From CAIWHR01 sp963846855 (GTDB lineage: Bacteria; Pseudomonadota; Gammaproteobacteria; Burkholderiales; Casimicrobiaceae), in assembly GCA_963846855.1 (NCBI GenBank), contig CAWJXK010000008.1:1116001-1180000 (forward strand): a DNA stretch of 64,000 nucleotides, given 5' to 3'. The first letter of the stretch is position 1; each line of letters begins with the position of its first letter. The notes under the pieces are model-generated. The model was not told the origin of the DNA and did no database searches. It was given only the letters and a program-made list of their open reading frames with translations. The position numbers and the translations under genes are program-made. Below are positions 42,617-52,000 of this stretch, piece by piece.

Positions 42617-42640
42617 GACGCCGGCACCGAGGCCGGCGTC
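42617..42640 (-). terminator. hairpin between CsgG-like and kinase genes
   Basis: gacgccggc (42617-42625) and gccggcgtc (42632-42640) form a perfect 9-bp stem. On the minus strand it is followed after three bases by tttt, so it may partly stop transcription before the kinase gene and set a lower kinase level. Confidence 0.4.
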
Positions 42641-42662
42641 GTCGCGGTCGGCCGTCAGGCCA

Positions 42663-43499
42663 TCACTTGTACTTGCTGTCGATGTCCCACACCGACTTCT
42701 GCACCAGGCGCTGGACCATCGTGTCGAGCGACACGCCGCCCTTCTGCGACTGGTGGATGCCGAGCGCGCCGGACGACGTGGCGCCGATCTCCATCTTCTC
42801 TTCGGTGTAGCCGGTGGCGACCTGCTCGGTCGTCTCCGCGTTGATGATCTTGTAGCGCATGCCGATGACCCAGACGCTCGTCGCCTCCTCGGAATGCACC
42901 GAGCCGACCGCCGTGCCGCCCACGGCGCCGGCCGCCGCGCCGCCGCGCGTCGGGGCGAACGCGCCGAGCAGGCCCGCCATCTGGCCGAGCGTCCTGCCGT
43001 CGAAGCCCTGTTCGGCCGACGCGACCTGCTCGGTCTTCAGGATGTCGAACTTGACGACATACTTGGTGCTCTTGAGCTTGCCCATCTTAAGGAATTTGCG
43101 CGCCTGATCCGGATCGCCGAGGTTGTAGGCGAGCTCGAATTCGTTCAGCAGCGGACCGAGGTTCGAGCGCTCGAGCACCGTGAAGTTGGCGCTGGAGAGC
43201 TCGATTTCGCCGAAATCGGCGATGTTGTTCGCGGTGAACTTCTGCAGGAAGGTCGCGTTGTTGCTCTTGATCTCGCCCGGGATCACGACCAGCGCCGGTC
43301 CCTTCTTCGAAGCATTGGTGTAGACGACCGGCTGGTAGATCGTCTGGTCGGCCGCGGCATTGGCCTTCTGCGAGGTTTCCTTGCCGGCGGTCGGCGACGG
43401 GTTGCCCCAGGACGGCTGCGCCGCCGCGATCGACGCGGAGGCGAGGAGGGACACCGCAAGCAGGCATTGCAGGCATGCATTCGAAGTGCGAGCGTTCAT
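42663..43499 (-). CDS. CsgG-like exported protein
   Basis: A 278-residue protein with signal peptide MNARTSNACLQCLLAVSLLASASIAAAQ. Later parts follow the CsgG/HfaB layout: ALVVIPGEIKSNNATF, ANFTVLERSNLGPLLNEFELAYN, KSTKYVVKFDILKTEQ, a Gly/Ala-rich segment (GGAAAGAVGGTAVG) and VWVIGMRYKIINAETTEQVATGYTEEKMEIG. CsgG forms outer-membrane pores for curli subunits, but curli genes are absent and no lipobox Cys is present, so it may be a soluble periplasmic relative. It lies between an upstream exported protein and the kinase gene. Confidence 0.78.
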   Translation of the reverse strand: MNARTSNACLQCLLAVSLLASASIAAAQPSWGNPSPTAGKETSQKANAAADQTIYQPVVYTNASKKGPALVVIPGEIKSNNATFLQKFTANNIADFGEIELSSANFTVLERSNLGPLLNEFELAYNLGDPDQARKFLKMGKLKSTKYVVKFDILKTEQVASAEQGFDGRTLGQMAGLLGAFAPTRGGAAAGAVGGTAVGSVHSEEATSVWVIGMRYKIINAETTEQVATGYTEEKMEIGATSSGALGIHQSQKGGVSLDTMVQRLVQKSVWDIDSKYK

Positions 43500-43547
43500 G
43501 GCGATTACCTTTCGTCCGGGGTTCCTGTCGGTGCCGAGTCCGGCGGT

Positions 43548-44231
43548 CTATTTCGAGGTCGGCTTTTTCGCGGGAGCGGCTCGAGAGCAGTAGTCCGCAT
43601 ACAGCGCGGGCACGACCTCGTCCGCTTTCTCGTTGACGAGCGTCAGCGCCATCTTGGACACGTCCGCGCCGGCGTACGAGCTTTCGCTCGCGTCGACGCT
43701 GGATATGAGCCTGCCGTCGCTGCCGTAGAGCGTGAATTGCATGTTCACCGATACCTGGTTGACGTTCATCATTGGATTGCGCGTCGCCTGCGCCGAAATG
43801 AGCCCGCGCAGCACGAAGCTGGCGCCGAGCCGCTTCGACGCGCTCAGCGCGGCATCGGGATCGTTCTTGAAATACGCGTCGATCTCCGCCTGTGCGATCT
43901 GCGCCCGTATCTCCGCCGGCGTATAGGTGCGCAACCCGAGCGAGCGCAGGCGGGCGTTGATCGCCTGAAAATGCGGGCCGTAGTTCTGCTGCTGCGCCGC
44001 GATGTAGCCGTTCGACTGGAGCTCGCCGATCACGACCATGATCTTCTTGTTCTTGAGGTCGGCCCGGCAGGGCGTCGACAGCTGCGCCGCTATGCGGTCG
44101 GCCCGCGCCTCCTGCTCCTGGCGGTCGGCGTCGTCCTGCTGCGAGAACTTGAATCCCTGCTGCGCATAGACGGGAATCGTCGCGAGCGGGGCCAGCAGGG
44201 CGAGGATCGCGAGTGCGTGTCGTGGTCGCAT
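43548..44231 (-). CDS. exported protein of CsgG/penicillin-binding-protein-activator-like type
   Basis: About 227 residues from MRPRHALAILALLAPLATIPVYAQQ, a signal peptide. The mature start is charged (QQDDADRQEQEARADRIAAQL). The body reads KNKKIMVVIGELQSNGYIAAQQQNYGPHFQAINARLRSLGLRTYTPAEIRAQIAQAE, KRLGASFVLRGLISAQATRNPMMNVNQVSVNMQFTLYGSDGRLISSVDASESSYAGAD. The strand order (a name-or-variant protein with own-envelope sampling) resembles the N-terminal fold of CsgG and LpoB-type lipoproteins, but the match is weak. First gene of the run with the CsgG-like gene and kinase. Confidence 0.68.
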   Translation of the reverse strand: MRPRHALAILALLAPLATIPVYAQQGFKFSQQDDADRQEQEARADRIAAQLSTPCRADLKNKKIMVVIGELQSNGYIAAQQQNYGPHFQAINARLRSLGLRTYTPAEIRAQIAQAEIDAYFKNDPDAALSASKRLGASFVLRGLISAQATRNPMMNVNQVSVNMQFTLYGSDGRLISSVDASESSYAGADVSKMALTLVNEKADEVVPALYADYCSRAAPAKKPTSK

Positions 44232-44691
44232 CGGCGTGAGAATAGCGCAAACGGGGTCCAAAGGCCCCGATTCACTGCAAAGTTAGCCCAACGGGCGGCT
44301 AAAATCCATACGGAATATTCGCGCGCCCGGATGCACCGGGATCGCGCCTGAAGCGATCAGCTTGTAAGCGACAGCGGTGCCGGCGCCCGGCGACGTGCGT
44401 TGCAGTGCCCGAGGGCTTCGGCCCGCTTGCTATAGTCGTCGCTGCATGAAATTCGACAAGGCAAGCATCGAGAGGGCCGAGCCTGTCGCTCGCGCGCTGA
44501 TTCTCACCGCAGCAGGTGATCGGTCTGCTCGGGAGCGCCGGTTCCGGCCGTTGATCCCGATCCAGTGACCGAGCGAGAAACGGGCGAGTCCACGCGTCGT
44601 CGACAGGCACCCATCTCGGCCCGGAAGGCCTGCCGGGGAACCTAGTGGGCGCCAGCACGCCAAAAGGGCATCGAACTACATTTTCATCGTC
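44232..44691. other. 460-base intergenic region
   Basis: This separates the divergent genes at 44231 (minus) and 44692 (plus). It holds a tgctatagt extended -10-like word at 44428-44436 and a 40-codon ORF directly after it (44446-44568, MKFDKASIERAEPVAR...), which has no ribosome site and no recognisable family. Nothing else stands out; promoters for both flanking genes are expected here. Confidence 0.4.
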
Positions 44692-45468
44692 ATGGCTTCC
44701 AATACAAGATCGAGACTTCCGCGCATGGTCCTGTGGCTGGTGTTGATCCTCTTGTTGCTGATCGCCGGGCCGGCGCTGAACCTCGCGGCGGGTCGGGCGT
44801 CGCTGCGCGGCGACTGGCGCACGGCGTCGAACCGCTCGGCGGGCCTTGCCCCCGAACCGGCCAGCCACCCCGAGGCGGTCGTCCAGGTCTACGCCAGCCG
44901 CGCGTTCAGCTGGCGCGGCGCGTTCTCCGATCACATGTGGGTCGCAGTCAAGCCGCGGGACGCCGAGCGCTATACGCGCTACGAGGTCATCGGCTGGCTC
45001 CACAGCACCGGTCATTCGGTCGTGTCGGTCTCGGACCAGCGTCCGCCGGATGCCGAATGGTTCGGCGCCGCGCCGCGCGTGGTGCGCGACGTTCGCGGCG
45101 AGCCGGCCGACGCGATCATCGCGAAGCTCCCCGCGGCCATCCGCGCCTATCCGTTCGGCGACACGTACACCGTGTGGCCCGGTCCCAACAGCAACACATT
45201 TCTCGCGTACCTCGGCCGCGCGATCCCGGAACTGCACCTGGTATTGCCGTCGACGGCGGTCGGCAAGGATTTCCTTCCGATCAGGGAGGCGATTTCCCGC
45301 ACGCCGAGCGGTGACGGCATCCAGATCTCGCTCTACGGCGTGCTCGGCCTGCTCGCGGGACAGGACGAGGGGCTCGAGCTCAACGTGCTGGGACTCGTGA
45401 CGGGCATCGACTTCGCCCGTCCCGCGCTCAAGTTTCCGGGAATCGGGCGCGTCCCCGCCGAATCCTGA
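44692..45468 (+). CDS. DUF3750 membrane-anchored protein
   Basis: A 258-residue protein with an N-terminal membrane segment (MVLWLVLILLLLIAGPALNLA). The rest fits DUF3750: VVQVYASRAFSWRGAFSDHMWVAVKPRDAERYTRYEVIGW, YPFGDTYTVWPGPNSNTFLAYLGRAIPEL, LPSTAVGKDFLP. The WPGPNSNTF segment with Cys/Asn-like residues and the early His suggest a hydrolase-like fold, but no activity is known. It appears to be a single-gene unit. Confidence 0.88.
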   Translation: MASNTRSRLPRMVLWLVLILLLLIAGPALNLAAGRASLRGDWRTASNRSAGLAPEPASHPEAVVQVYASRAFSWRGAFSDHMWVAVKPRDAERYTRYEVIGWLHSTGHSVVSVSDQRPPDAEWFGAAPRVVRDVRGEPADAIIAKLPAAIRAYPFGDTYTVWPGPNSNTFLAYLGRAIPELHLVLPSTAVGKDFLPIREAISRTPSGDGIQISLYGVLGLLAGQDEGLELNVLGLVTGIDFARPALKFPGIGRVPAES

Positions 45469-45563
45469 CGAAAGGCCGGCTGGCCGCCCGGTATTGCGCT
45501 CGCGGCCGCGCTGCCCGGATAATGGCCCGTGACGGTGAGCTCATCACCGCAGTGGAGGCAGCC

Positions 45564-45941
45564 ATGATGTGTCGCTCGAAATTCGCCGCGCTGATCGCCG
45601 GAGCCGCGCTCGGCGCCGCCGCGACGTCGGCATTCGCGGTGTCGTGCTATGAAGTGATCGACCGCGCCGACGCGGTCATCTACCGTGACACGCAATCGCC
45701 GGTCGACTTGAGCGATGCCGGTCAGCGCGCGCGCGACGCGATGCGCGCGCGAGGCGAACTGCTCGTCTTCTTCGATACGGACACCTGCGTCGTGCTCGGA
45801 AAGATCACGGCAAGCGGCAGCCGGACGCTCAGCGTCGACGAGATCGTCGCCGAGTACAAGGGATTCGCCGGCAAGAACGCCTGGAATTCGTACAAGAGCA
45901 CGTGGACCTCGTCGGCGCCGGGGGTCAGCGGCTCCAAATAG
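45564..45941 (+). CDS. small exported protein (125 aa)
   Basis: ATG at 45564 follows ggaggcagcc. MMCRSKFAALIAGAALGAAATSAFA is a signal peptide. The mature 100 residues (VSCYEVIDRADAVIYRDTQSPVDLSDAGQRARDAMRARGELLVFFDTDTCVVLGKI) contain two Cys that may pair. This pattern recurs in small exported proteins of Burkholderiales, but I know no function. The 226 bases after it hold no gene. Confidence 0.75.
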   Translation: MMCRSKFAALIAGAALGAAATSAFAVSCYEVIDRADAVIYRDTQSPVDLSDAGQRARDAMRARGELLVFFDTDTCVVLGKITASGSRTLSVDEIVAEYKGFAGKNAWNSYKSTWTSSAPGVSGSK

Positions 45942-46167
45942 CCGGAGGTCGGCCGACTTGCGGAAGCGCGAACGGGCGCCGCGTGGCGCCCGTCCGGCAT
46001 TCGCACCACCTGCACCGCGCGATCTCCCCCGTAATACTCTCCCGCAGGTTGCGTATTTTCCGTCTTGCTTCATCGACTCCCTGCAGCAGATTGGGTTTGC
46101 GCCGCAGCGATCCGCTCGAGCGCAATGATCGGCACTGCCCGCACGACGGCGTCCGGGAGGTTCCCTA

Positions 46168-48237
46168 ATGCCTGACTCCGCCGCCAAGCCGACGCCGCCG
46201 GTCGCAGCGCGTCGCAGCCACGTGGTGCGCTCGCCCAACGGCGATCGCGCCGACGAGTACTACTGGCTGCGCGATGACGCGCGCAAGGATCCCGACGTCA
46301 TCGGCTACCTCGAGGCCGAGAACGCGTACCTCGAAGCGATGCAGGCGCACGTGAGGCCGCTCGAGGACAGGATCTACGGCGAGATTGTCGCGCGGATCAA
46401 GCAGGATGACGCCACCGTCCCCTATAGACGGCGGGGCTACTGGTATTACACGCGATACGAAACCGGCAGCGAATATCCGGTCCACGCGCGGCAGGCCGGT
46501 GCGCAGGACGCGCCGGAGCAGGTGATGCTGGACGTCAACGTACTCGCCACGGGCTTCGATTTCTTCCAGGTCGGAGCGCTCGAGGTGAGCCCGGACGAGC
46601 GGATGCTCGCCTACGCCGAAGACAACGTGGGCCGCCGCCAGTGGTCGATTCGCTTCAAGGACCTCTTGACCGGCGCGACGCTCCCCGACCGGATCGTCAA
46701 CGCGGGCTCCGACATCGCATGGGCGGCGGACAGCCGCACCGTGTTCTACATGGAGAAGCATCCCGAGACGCTGCTCGCCTACAAGGTCCGCAAGCACCTG
46801 ATCGGGACGGATCCGAACGACGATCCCGTCGTCTACGTTCAGGACGACACGAGCTTCTACACGTGGGTCGCCACGACCAAGGACGAACGCTTCGTCGTGA
46901 TCCACGCGCGCAGCACCGTCGCGAGCGAGATGCGCTACGCCGACGCCGCGAGCCCGGTCGAATTCAAGGTGTTCCTGCCGCGCGAGCGCGATCACCTGTA
47001 TGGCGCCGAGCACCTCGACGGACGGTGGATCATCCGCACGAACTGGAAGGCGCCGAATTTCCGGCTCATGGAAGTGAACCTAGGCGAGGAATGCGACCGC
47101 GAGCGCTGGCGCGAGATCCTGCCGCATCGCGTCGACGCGTTCATCCACGGATTCGACGTGTTCAACGGATTTCTCGCGATCGAGGAGCGCTCGGGCGGCC
47201 TGCGCAAGGTCCGCATCCGGCGCTTCGGCGGCGGCGAGGATTTCTTCATCGCCTCCGACGAACCCGCGTACACGACGGAGCTCGGTCAGAATGCGGAGCT
47301 CAGCACCGAACTCGTCCGCTACACGTACACGTCGCTGACCACGCCGCTCACGACTTACGATTACGACGTCCGCACGGGCGCCCGCACGCTGCTGAAGCGC
47401 GAGCCGGTGCTGGGCGACTTCGATCCGGGACGTTACGCGACCGAATTCGCGTGGGCGCCCGCGCGCGACGGCAAGAAGGTACCGGTGTCGCTCGTCTATC
47501 GCATGGGCGTTTCGCGCAACGGCACCGCGCCGATGCTGCAGTACGCCTATGGCGCCTACGGCTTCTCGACCGATCCGACGTTCTCGATCGCGCGCCTGTC
47601 GCTGCTCGACCGCGGATTCGTATGCGCCATCGCGCACGTGCGCGGCGGCCAGGAGCTCGGCCGGCGCTGGTACGACGACGGACGGCTGCTCAACAAGAGG
47701 AACACGTTCACCGATTTCATCGACGTCACGCGCTTCCTCGTGGCCGAGCGCTACGCCGATCCGAAGCGCGTGTTCGCGCTCGGCGGAAGCGCCGGCGGCC
47801 TCCTGATGGGCGCGATCGCCAACATGGCCCCGGGCGATTACCGCGGCATCGTCGCGGCGGTTCCCTTCGTCGACACGGTGACCACGATGCTCGACACCGG
47901 CATTCCGCTGACGTCGAACGAATTCGACGAGTGGGGCAACCCCGAGCAAAAGGCTTACTACGATTACATGCTGACGTACTCGCCGTACGACAACGTGGCG
48001 GCGCAGTCCTATCCGGCCATGCTGGTCACGACGGGCCTCTGGGACAGTCAAGTGCAGTACTTCGAGCCCGCCAAGTGGGTCGCGCGTCTTCGCGCGCGCA
48101 AGACCGATGCGAATCTGCTGGTGTTCCGCACGACGATGGAAGCGGGCCACGGCGGCAAGTCGGGGCGCTTCCAGCGGTTCCGTGAGATCGCCGAGGAATA
48201 CGCGTTCGTGATCGACCAGGCGGGACTCGCGAAGTGA
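46168..48237 (+). CDS. ptrB: oligopeptidase B (prolyl oligopeptidase family, S9)
   Basis: A 689-residue S9A peptidase cutting after Lys/Arg in short peptides. The N-terminal propeller begins RSPNGDRADEYYWLRDDARKDPDVIGYLEAENAY. The alpha/beta hydrolase part has YAYGAYGFSTDPTFS, AHVRGGQELGRRWYDDG, the nucleophile Ser in FALGGSAGGLLMGAIANMAP, the Asp in TTGLWDSQVQYFEPAKWVARLR, and the His in TMEAGHGGKSGRF. No signal peptide, so cytoplasmic. Length is normal for the family. The S8 gene starts 60 bases downstream. Confidence 0.95.
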   Translation: MPDSAAKPTPPVAARRSHVVRSPNGDRADEYYWLRDDARKDPDVIGYLEAENAYLEAMQAHVRPLEDRIYGEIVARIKQDDATVPYRRRGYWYYTRYETGSEYPVHARQAGAQDAPEQVMLDVNVLATGFDFFQVGALEVSPDERMLAYAEDNVGRRQWSIRFKDLLTGATLPDRIVNAGSDIAWAADSRTVFYMEKHPETLLAYKVRKHLIGTDPNDDPVVYVQDDTSFYTWVATTKDERFVVIHARSTVASEMRYADAASPVEFKVFLPRERDHLYGAEHLDGRWIIRTNWKAPNFRLMEVNLGEECDRERWREILPHRVDAFIHGFDVFNGFLAIEERSGGLRKVRIRRFGGGEDFFIASDEPAYTTELGQNAELSTELVRYTYTSLTTPLTTYDYDVRTGARTLLKREPVLGDFDPGRYATEFAWAPARDGKKVPVSLVYRMGVSRNGTAPMLQYAYGAYGFSTDPTFSIARLSLLDRGFVCAIAHVRGGQELGRRWYDDGRLLNKRNTFTDFIDVTRFLVAERYADPKRVFALGGSAGGLLMGAIANMAPGDYRGIVAAVPFVDTVTTMLDTGIPLTSNEFDEWGNPEQKAYYDYMLTYSPYDNVAAQSYPAMLVTTGLWDSQVQYFEPAKWVARLRARKTDANLLVFRTTMEAGHGGKSGRFQRFREIAEEYAFVIDQAGLAK

Positions 48238-48296
48238 CCCTCGCGGCCGATGGTACTGGTGAGCGCAGCAGCGCGCGATCACTCCCGCCCGCAGCC

Positions 48297-50706
48297 ATGA
48301 CACGTAGCGTTTTCCTTGCGCTCGCCGCGGCGACCGTGGTGCTCGCCACGTCGCCGATGGGGCACGCGCTCGCGCAGTCGGCGGCGGCCGGGGACACCGC
48401 CCGGGTGATCGTCAAATACAAGGCCGATTCGCCGTTGCTGCGCTTGCATGCGATGGCGGCGCCATCGCGCCACGCGCTGCAGGCGGAGGCGCTCGGCGCG
48501 CGGGTCGGGCTGGCGCTGCGCGCCGGTGCCGGCGTCGCGGAGCGGGCGCACGTGGTGTTCGCCAGCGGCATCACGTCGGATCAGCTCGCGCGGCGGCTCG
48601 CGGCGGAGCACGACATCGAATACGCGGTGCCGGACCGGCGCATCCATCGTGGTATCGGTGCCGAATGATCCGTTGTACCTGACAGGACCTCCGATCGTGG
48701 GCGCGAGCGGCGGTCCCGTCGTCGGACAGTGGTATCTGCGCGCGCCGATCGACGTCGTGCAGTCGTCGATCAACGTCGAGCCGGCATGGGACCTCGGCGC
48801 CGGCGGCTCGCCCGTCGTGGTCGCGACGATCGATACCGGCGTCCGCTTCGATCATCCCGATCTTCAGCGCGCGGCGTTCGGCGGGACGCTGTTGCCGGGC
48901 TACGACATGATCAGCGACCCGGACGTGGCCAACGATGGCGACGGCCGCGACGCCGATCCGTCCGACCCGGGCGACTGGGTCACGGACGCCGAAATCAACC
49001 AGAGGGGCGGCCCGTTCTACCAATGTGACACGCAGGCAAGTCCGAGCTCATGGCATGGCACGCAGACCACCGGTTTGATCGGCGCATTGACGAACAACGG
49101 ACTCGGCATGGCCAGTGTCGGCCACGGCGTCATGGTTCTGCCGGTACGGGTGCTGGGCAAGTGCGGCGGTTTCGATTCCGATGCCATCGCGGGCGCGATG
49201 TGGGCAAGCGGATTGAGCGTGCCCGGCGTCCCGGGCAATCCGTCCCCTGCGCGCGTGCTCAATCTCAGCTTCGGCTACGACGGCGTCTGCAGCAGCGCCT
49301 GGACCGATGCCATCCGCCAGATCAATGCCGCCGGCGCGGTGGTCGTCGCCGCAGCGGGCAACAGCACGGGGCATGCCGTGGGCGTGCCGGCCAATTGCCC
49401 GGGCGCAATCGCCGTGACCGGACTTCGCCACGTCGGCACGAAGGTCGGATTTTCCGACCTCGGGCCCGAGATCAGCATCAGCGCGCCCGGCGGCAATTGC
49501 GTCAACACCGGTGCCGGCACCCCATGTCTCTATCCGATTCTGACGACGTCGAACACGGGGACCACGACGCCGGCGACCGACGCCAACGGCGGGTCGATCT
49601 ACACCGACAGCTTCAACGTATCGCTGGGAACGAGCTTCTCGGCGCCGCTCGTGGCGGGAACGGCGGCGCTGATGCTGTCCGTGCAACCGACGCTGACGCC
49701 GGCCCAGGTGCGCGGCCTGCTGCAGGCCACGGCGCGGCCGTTTCCGACGACCGGCGGCGGGACCGTTGGCAATCCCGTGCCGCAATGCGCGGCGCCGCAA
49801 CCGCAGGGAATCGCCCAGGTCGATCAGCTGGAGTGCTACTGCACCACATTGACCTGCGGTGCGGGGATGCTCGATGCCGGCGCCGCGCTGCGCGCCGTAC
49901 AGACGGCGTCGATCAATTACTCCGGGCTCTTTTGGGCCGCCCCGGCCAATTCCGAACCAGGCTGGGGCATCAACTTCGCGCACTCGGGCGACCAGATTTT
50001 CGCAACCTGGTACACCTATGACTCTTCGGGAAACGCCTGGTGGCTCTCCATGCTCGCCGATCGCATTCTCCCGACGGGAAACGCATACGCGGGCCCGATC
50101 TACGTCGACCGCGGATCGCCGTTCAACAGCTTTGTCGGAGCCGGTGTGCCCACTTTGGTTGGCAATGGTCAGATCGCGATGACGGACGCCAGCAATGGCA
50201 GCTTCGCGTACAACGTGTTCGGCCTCTTTGAGGTCAAGGCGCTGACGCGATTCGACCTGGGAACCGGCCCGCAGCCGACGTGCGCGTACAGCGCGGCCAC
50301 GCCGGATTTCGCCTCGGCGACCAACTACCAGGGTCTGTGGTGGGTCGCCAACGGCGCCGAGTCAGGATGGGGTGTGAATTTCGCGCATCAGGGCAACTCG
50401 ATATTCGCCACCTGGTACACCTATGACGAGAGCGGCGCGCCGTTGTGGCTGTCGGCGCTCGTGGCGTGGAATGGCGCGACGTACACGGGCCCGCTCTACC
50501 GTAACGCGGGCCCCACGTACAACAACTACGACAGCAGCAAGTGGGCGGCGACGATGGTGGGGACGGCGACGCTGGCCTTCGCCGATGGCAACCACGCGAC
50601 GTTCGCCTACACGACCAATGGACAGGATGGCCTGCCCGTTGCGAACCAGAGCAAGCAGATCACCCGATTCCTGTTCGCCGCGTCCGGCGGAACCCTCTGC
50701 CGTTGA
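48297..50706 (+). pseudogene. secreted subtilisin-like S8 protease with two C-terminal repeats, one frameshift
   Basis: Signal peptide MTRSVFLALAAATVVLATSPMGHALAQ, then an inhibitor-like prodomain (RVIVKYKADSPLL...EHDIEYAVPDRRIH). One extra base near 48643-48650 shifts the frame. The mature part is VVSVPNDPLYL..GQWYL, with catalytic Asp in VVVATIDTGVRFDHPDL, His in SWHGTQTTGLIGA and Ser in SLGTSFSAPLVAGTAALML. The C-terminus has two tandem units of about 115 residues: YSGLFWAAPANSEPGWGINF and YQGLWWVANGAESGWGVNF, each followed by ATWYTYD. Intact length would be 802. It is probably secreted; the repeats may bind a surface. Confidence 0.88.
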
Positions 50707-50818
50707 TTGCATCGTGCGGAAGAGGGCATCCCGTCGGGGATTTCGGAAAGGGATCGGACGCGCCGGGGCGGAAAAGCGGGTGCCGGACGGGCGCATTGCC
50801 GGTCCGGCGCGAGTTCGA

Positions 50819-51619
50819 TCAGGCGCGCGGCTCGCCGCGCCCGTTGACGTTGATCGTGGGTCCCGGCGCGTAGGCGAGCTGCGCGCGATGCGTGACACCG
50901 CGGAACACGTACGTCACGTCCCAGTAGGCGACCTGTCCCGACCGCGGCGTGCTCGCGCAGTGCTGCACGTCCTGCGTGTAGGTCTGTCCGCCGCGATTCA
51001 CGTTGGCGCCGATCGCGGTGCCGGCGACCGCGCCGACCGCCGTCGCGACGTCGTTGCCGCGCCCGCCGCCGACCTGATGGCCGAGCACGCCGCCGAGGAC
51101 GCCGCCGATGATCGCCCCTGGAATGTTCGGCTGGTTCGGAGCGGTGACCTGCTGTTGCTCGACCCAGCAGCGCTGCTCGGGCGGTCCCATCACTGCGCGG
51201 ACCGCGACGACATTGGCGGGGTACAGGCGCTCGCCGTGGTGCGGGTAATACGGATACGGCGTCGGCGCGACCGGCGGCGGCGGCGCGTACGAATAATTGG
51301 GACCGCCCCTCACACGGCGCATCGACGAGATGCGGTTGCTCATTCCCATCGTCCCGAGCGACGGATACTGGCCGGGGCGCAGGACGATGCAGCGCCCGCG
51401 AAAGTCCGAGTCCTCGCAGACCTGCCACTCGCCGCGATCGACGATGGCGGACGACGCGCGATCGTTGAATCCGGAACGGTCAAGGTTGTTGATTGGTCCG
51501 TTCGTGGTGAATGTGCGGCCGTGGAAGCCTTCCTGCTCGTAGAACGTGACCTGGGCGGCCGCGATCGGCGCGAGGAGCGCAGCGCCTATCCCGAGAGTCG
51601 CGAAGAGTAGTCTTTTCAT
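50819..51619 (-). CDS. beta/gamma-crystallin and glycine-zipper envelope protein (paralogue B)
   Basis: A 266-residue protein with signal peptide MKRLLFATLGIGAALLAPIAAAQ. It has the same architecture as the protein encoded at 38390: crystallin-like domain (VTFYEQEGFHGRTFTTNG, CEDSDFRGRCIVL, GMSNRISSMRR), a longer Pro/Tyr-rich linker (YSYAPPPPVAPTPYPYYPHH), CWVEQQQVTAPNQPNIPG, the identical GAIIGGVLGGVLGHQVGGG zipper and the YWDVTYVFRGVTHRAQLAYAPG tail. It should sit in the outer membrane or periplasm. Role unknown. It converges with the S8 protease gene. Confidence 0.88.
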   Translation of the reverse strand: MKRLLFATLGIGAALLAPIAAAQVTFYEQEGFHGRTFTTNGPINNLDRSGFNDRASSAIVDRGEWQVCEDSDFRGRCIVLRPGQYPSLGTMGMSNRISSMRRVRGGPNYSYAPPPPVAPTPYPYYPHHGERLYPANVVAVRAVMGPPEQRCWVEQQQVTAPNQPNIPGAIIGGVLGGVLGHQVGGGRGNDVATAVGAVAGTAIGANVNRGGQTYTQDVQHCASTPRSGQVAYWDVTYVFRGVTHRAQLAYAPGPTINVNGRGEPRA

Positions 51620-51940
51620 TTCGCCTCCTTATGTCCTGATGGTTGAACGCGTGTGCACGACGCCATCAACGCCTGTGAACCTCATGCGTTGACCCCCGCC
51701 GCTGTCAAAGGTGCGGGGAGTTGTAACCGGCTGAAACAAGCACGATCGTACCTCGCGGGCCAAATCCGACGGCGAGGGGGGTCGGGGCACCGATCGTCGG
51801 AAGCGCGGCCGGTGCCTCGCGCGTCGCGATGACGCGCGGCTCGGCAGTTGATCTTCGGGAGGAGAAGCCCGGGCCGCTCCGGGGTCCGTTGCGACCCCGC
51901 AGGGGGTTCCCGAGCTGGTCGCGGGGCCGGCAACGACCCC
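51620..51940. other. 321-base intergenic region upstream of the tetR promoter
   Basis: This stretch lies between the divergent crystallin paralogue B and the tetR promoter. It is GC-rich and carries a small hairpin (ggggtc-cgttgc-gacccc near 51892-51909). No gene, repeat or clear promoter for paralogue B could be defined. Confidence 0.4.
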
Positions 51941-51969
51941 TTGACAAGGTCCCCGCCCTTCACTACGAT
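51941..51969 (+). promoter_or_regulatory. sigma-70 promoter of the tetR-VOC operon
   Basis: A perfect -35 box TTGACA (51941-51946), a 17-base spacer and a -10 box TACGAT (51964-51969). Spacing and sequence are near consensus, and the -10 box lies directly beside the operator palindrome. Confidence 0.85.
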
Positions 51970-51973
51970 GCAA

Positions 51974-51987
51974 ACCAACCGGTTGGT
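51974..51987. promoter_or_regulatory. TetR operator palindrome
   Basis: accaaccggttggt is a perfect 14-base palindrome that starts 5 bases after the -10 box and covers the expected transcription start. A TetR dimer bound here would block the promoter, so the regulator should repress itself and the VOC genes. Confidence 0.8.
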
Positions 51988-52000
51988 ATACAGGTGCCCG

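Noticed and set aside
44446..44568. 40-codon ORF after a TATAGT word
   Set aside because: No ribosome site, no recognisable sequence features; kept only as a note on the intergenic region.
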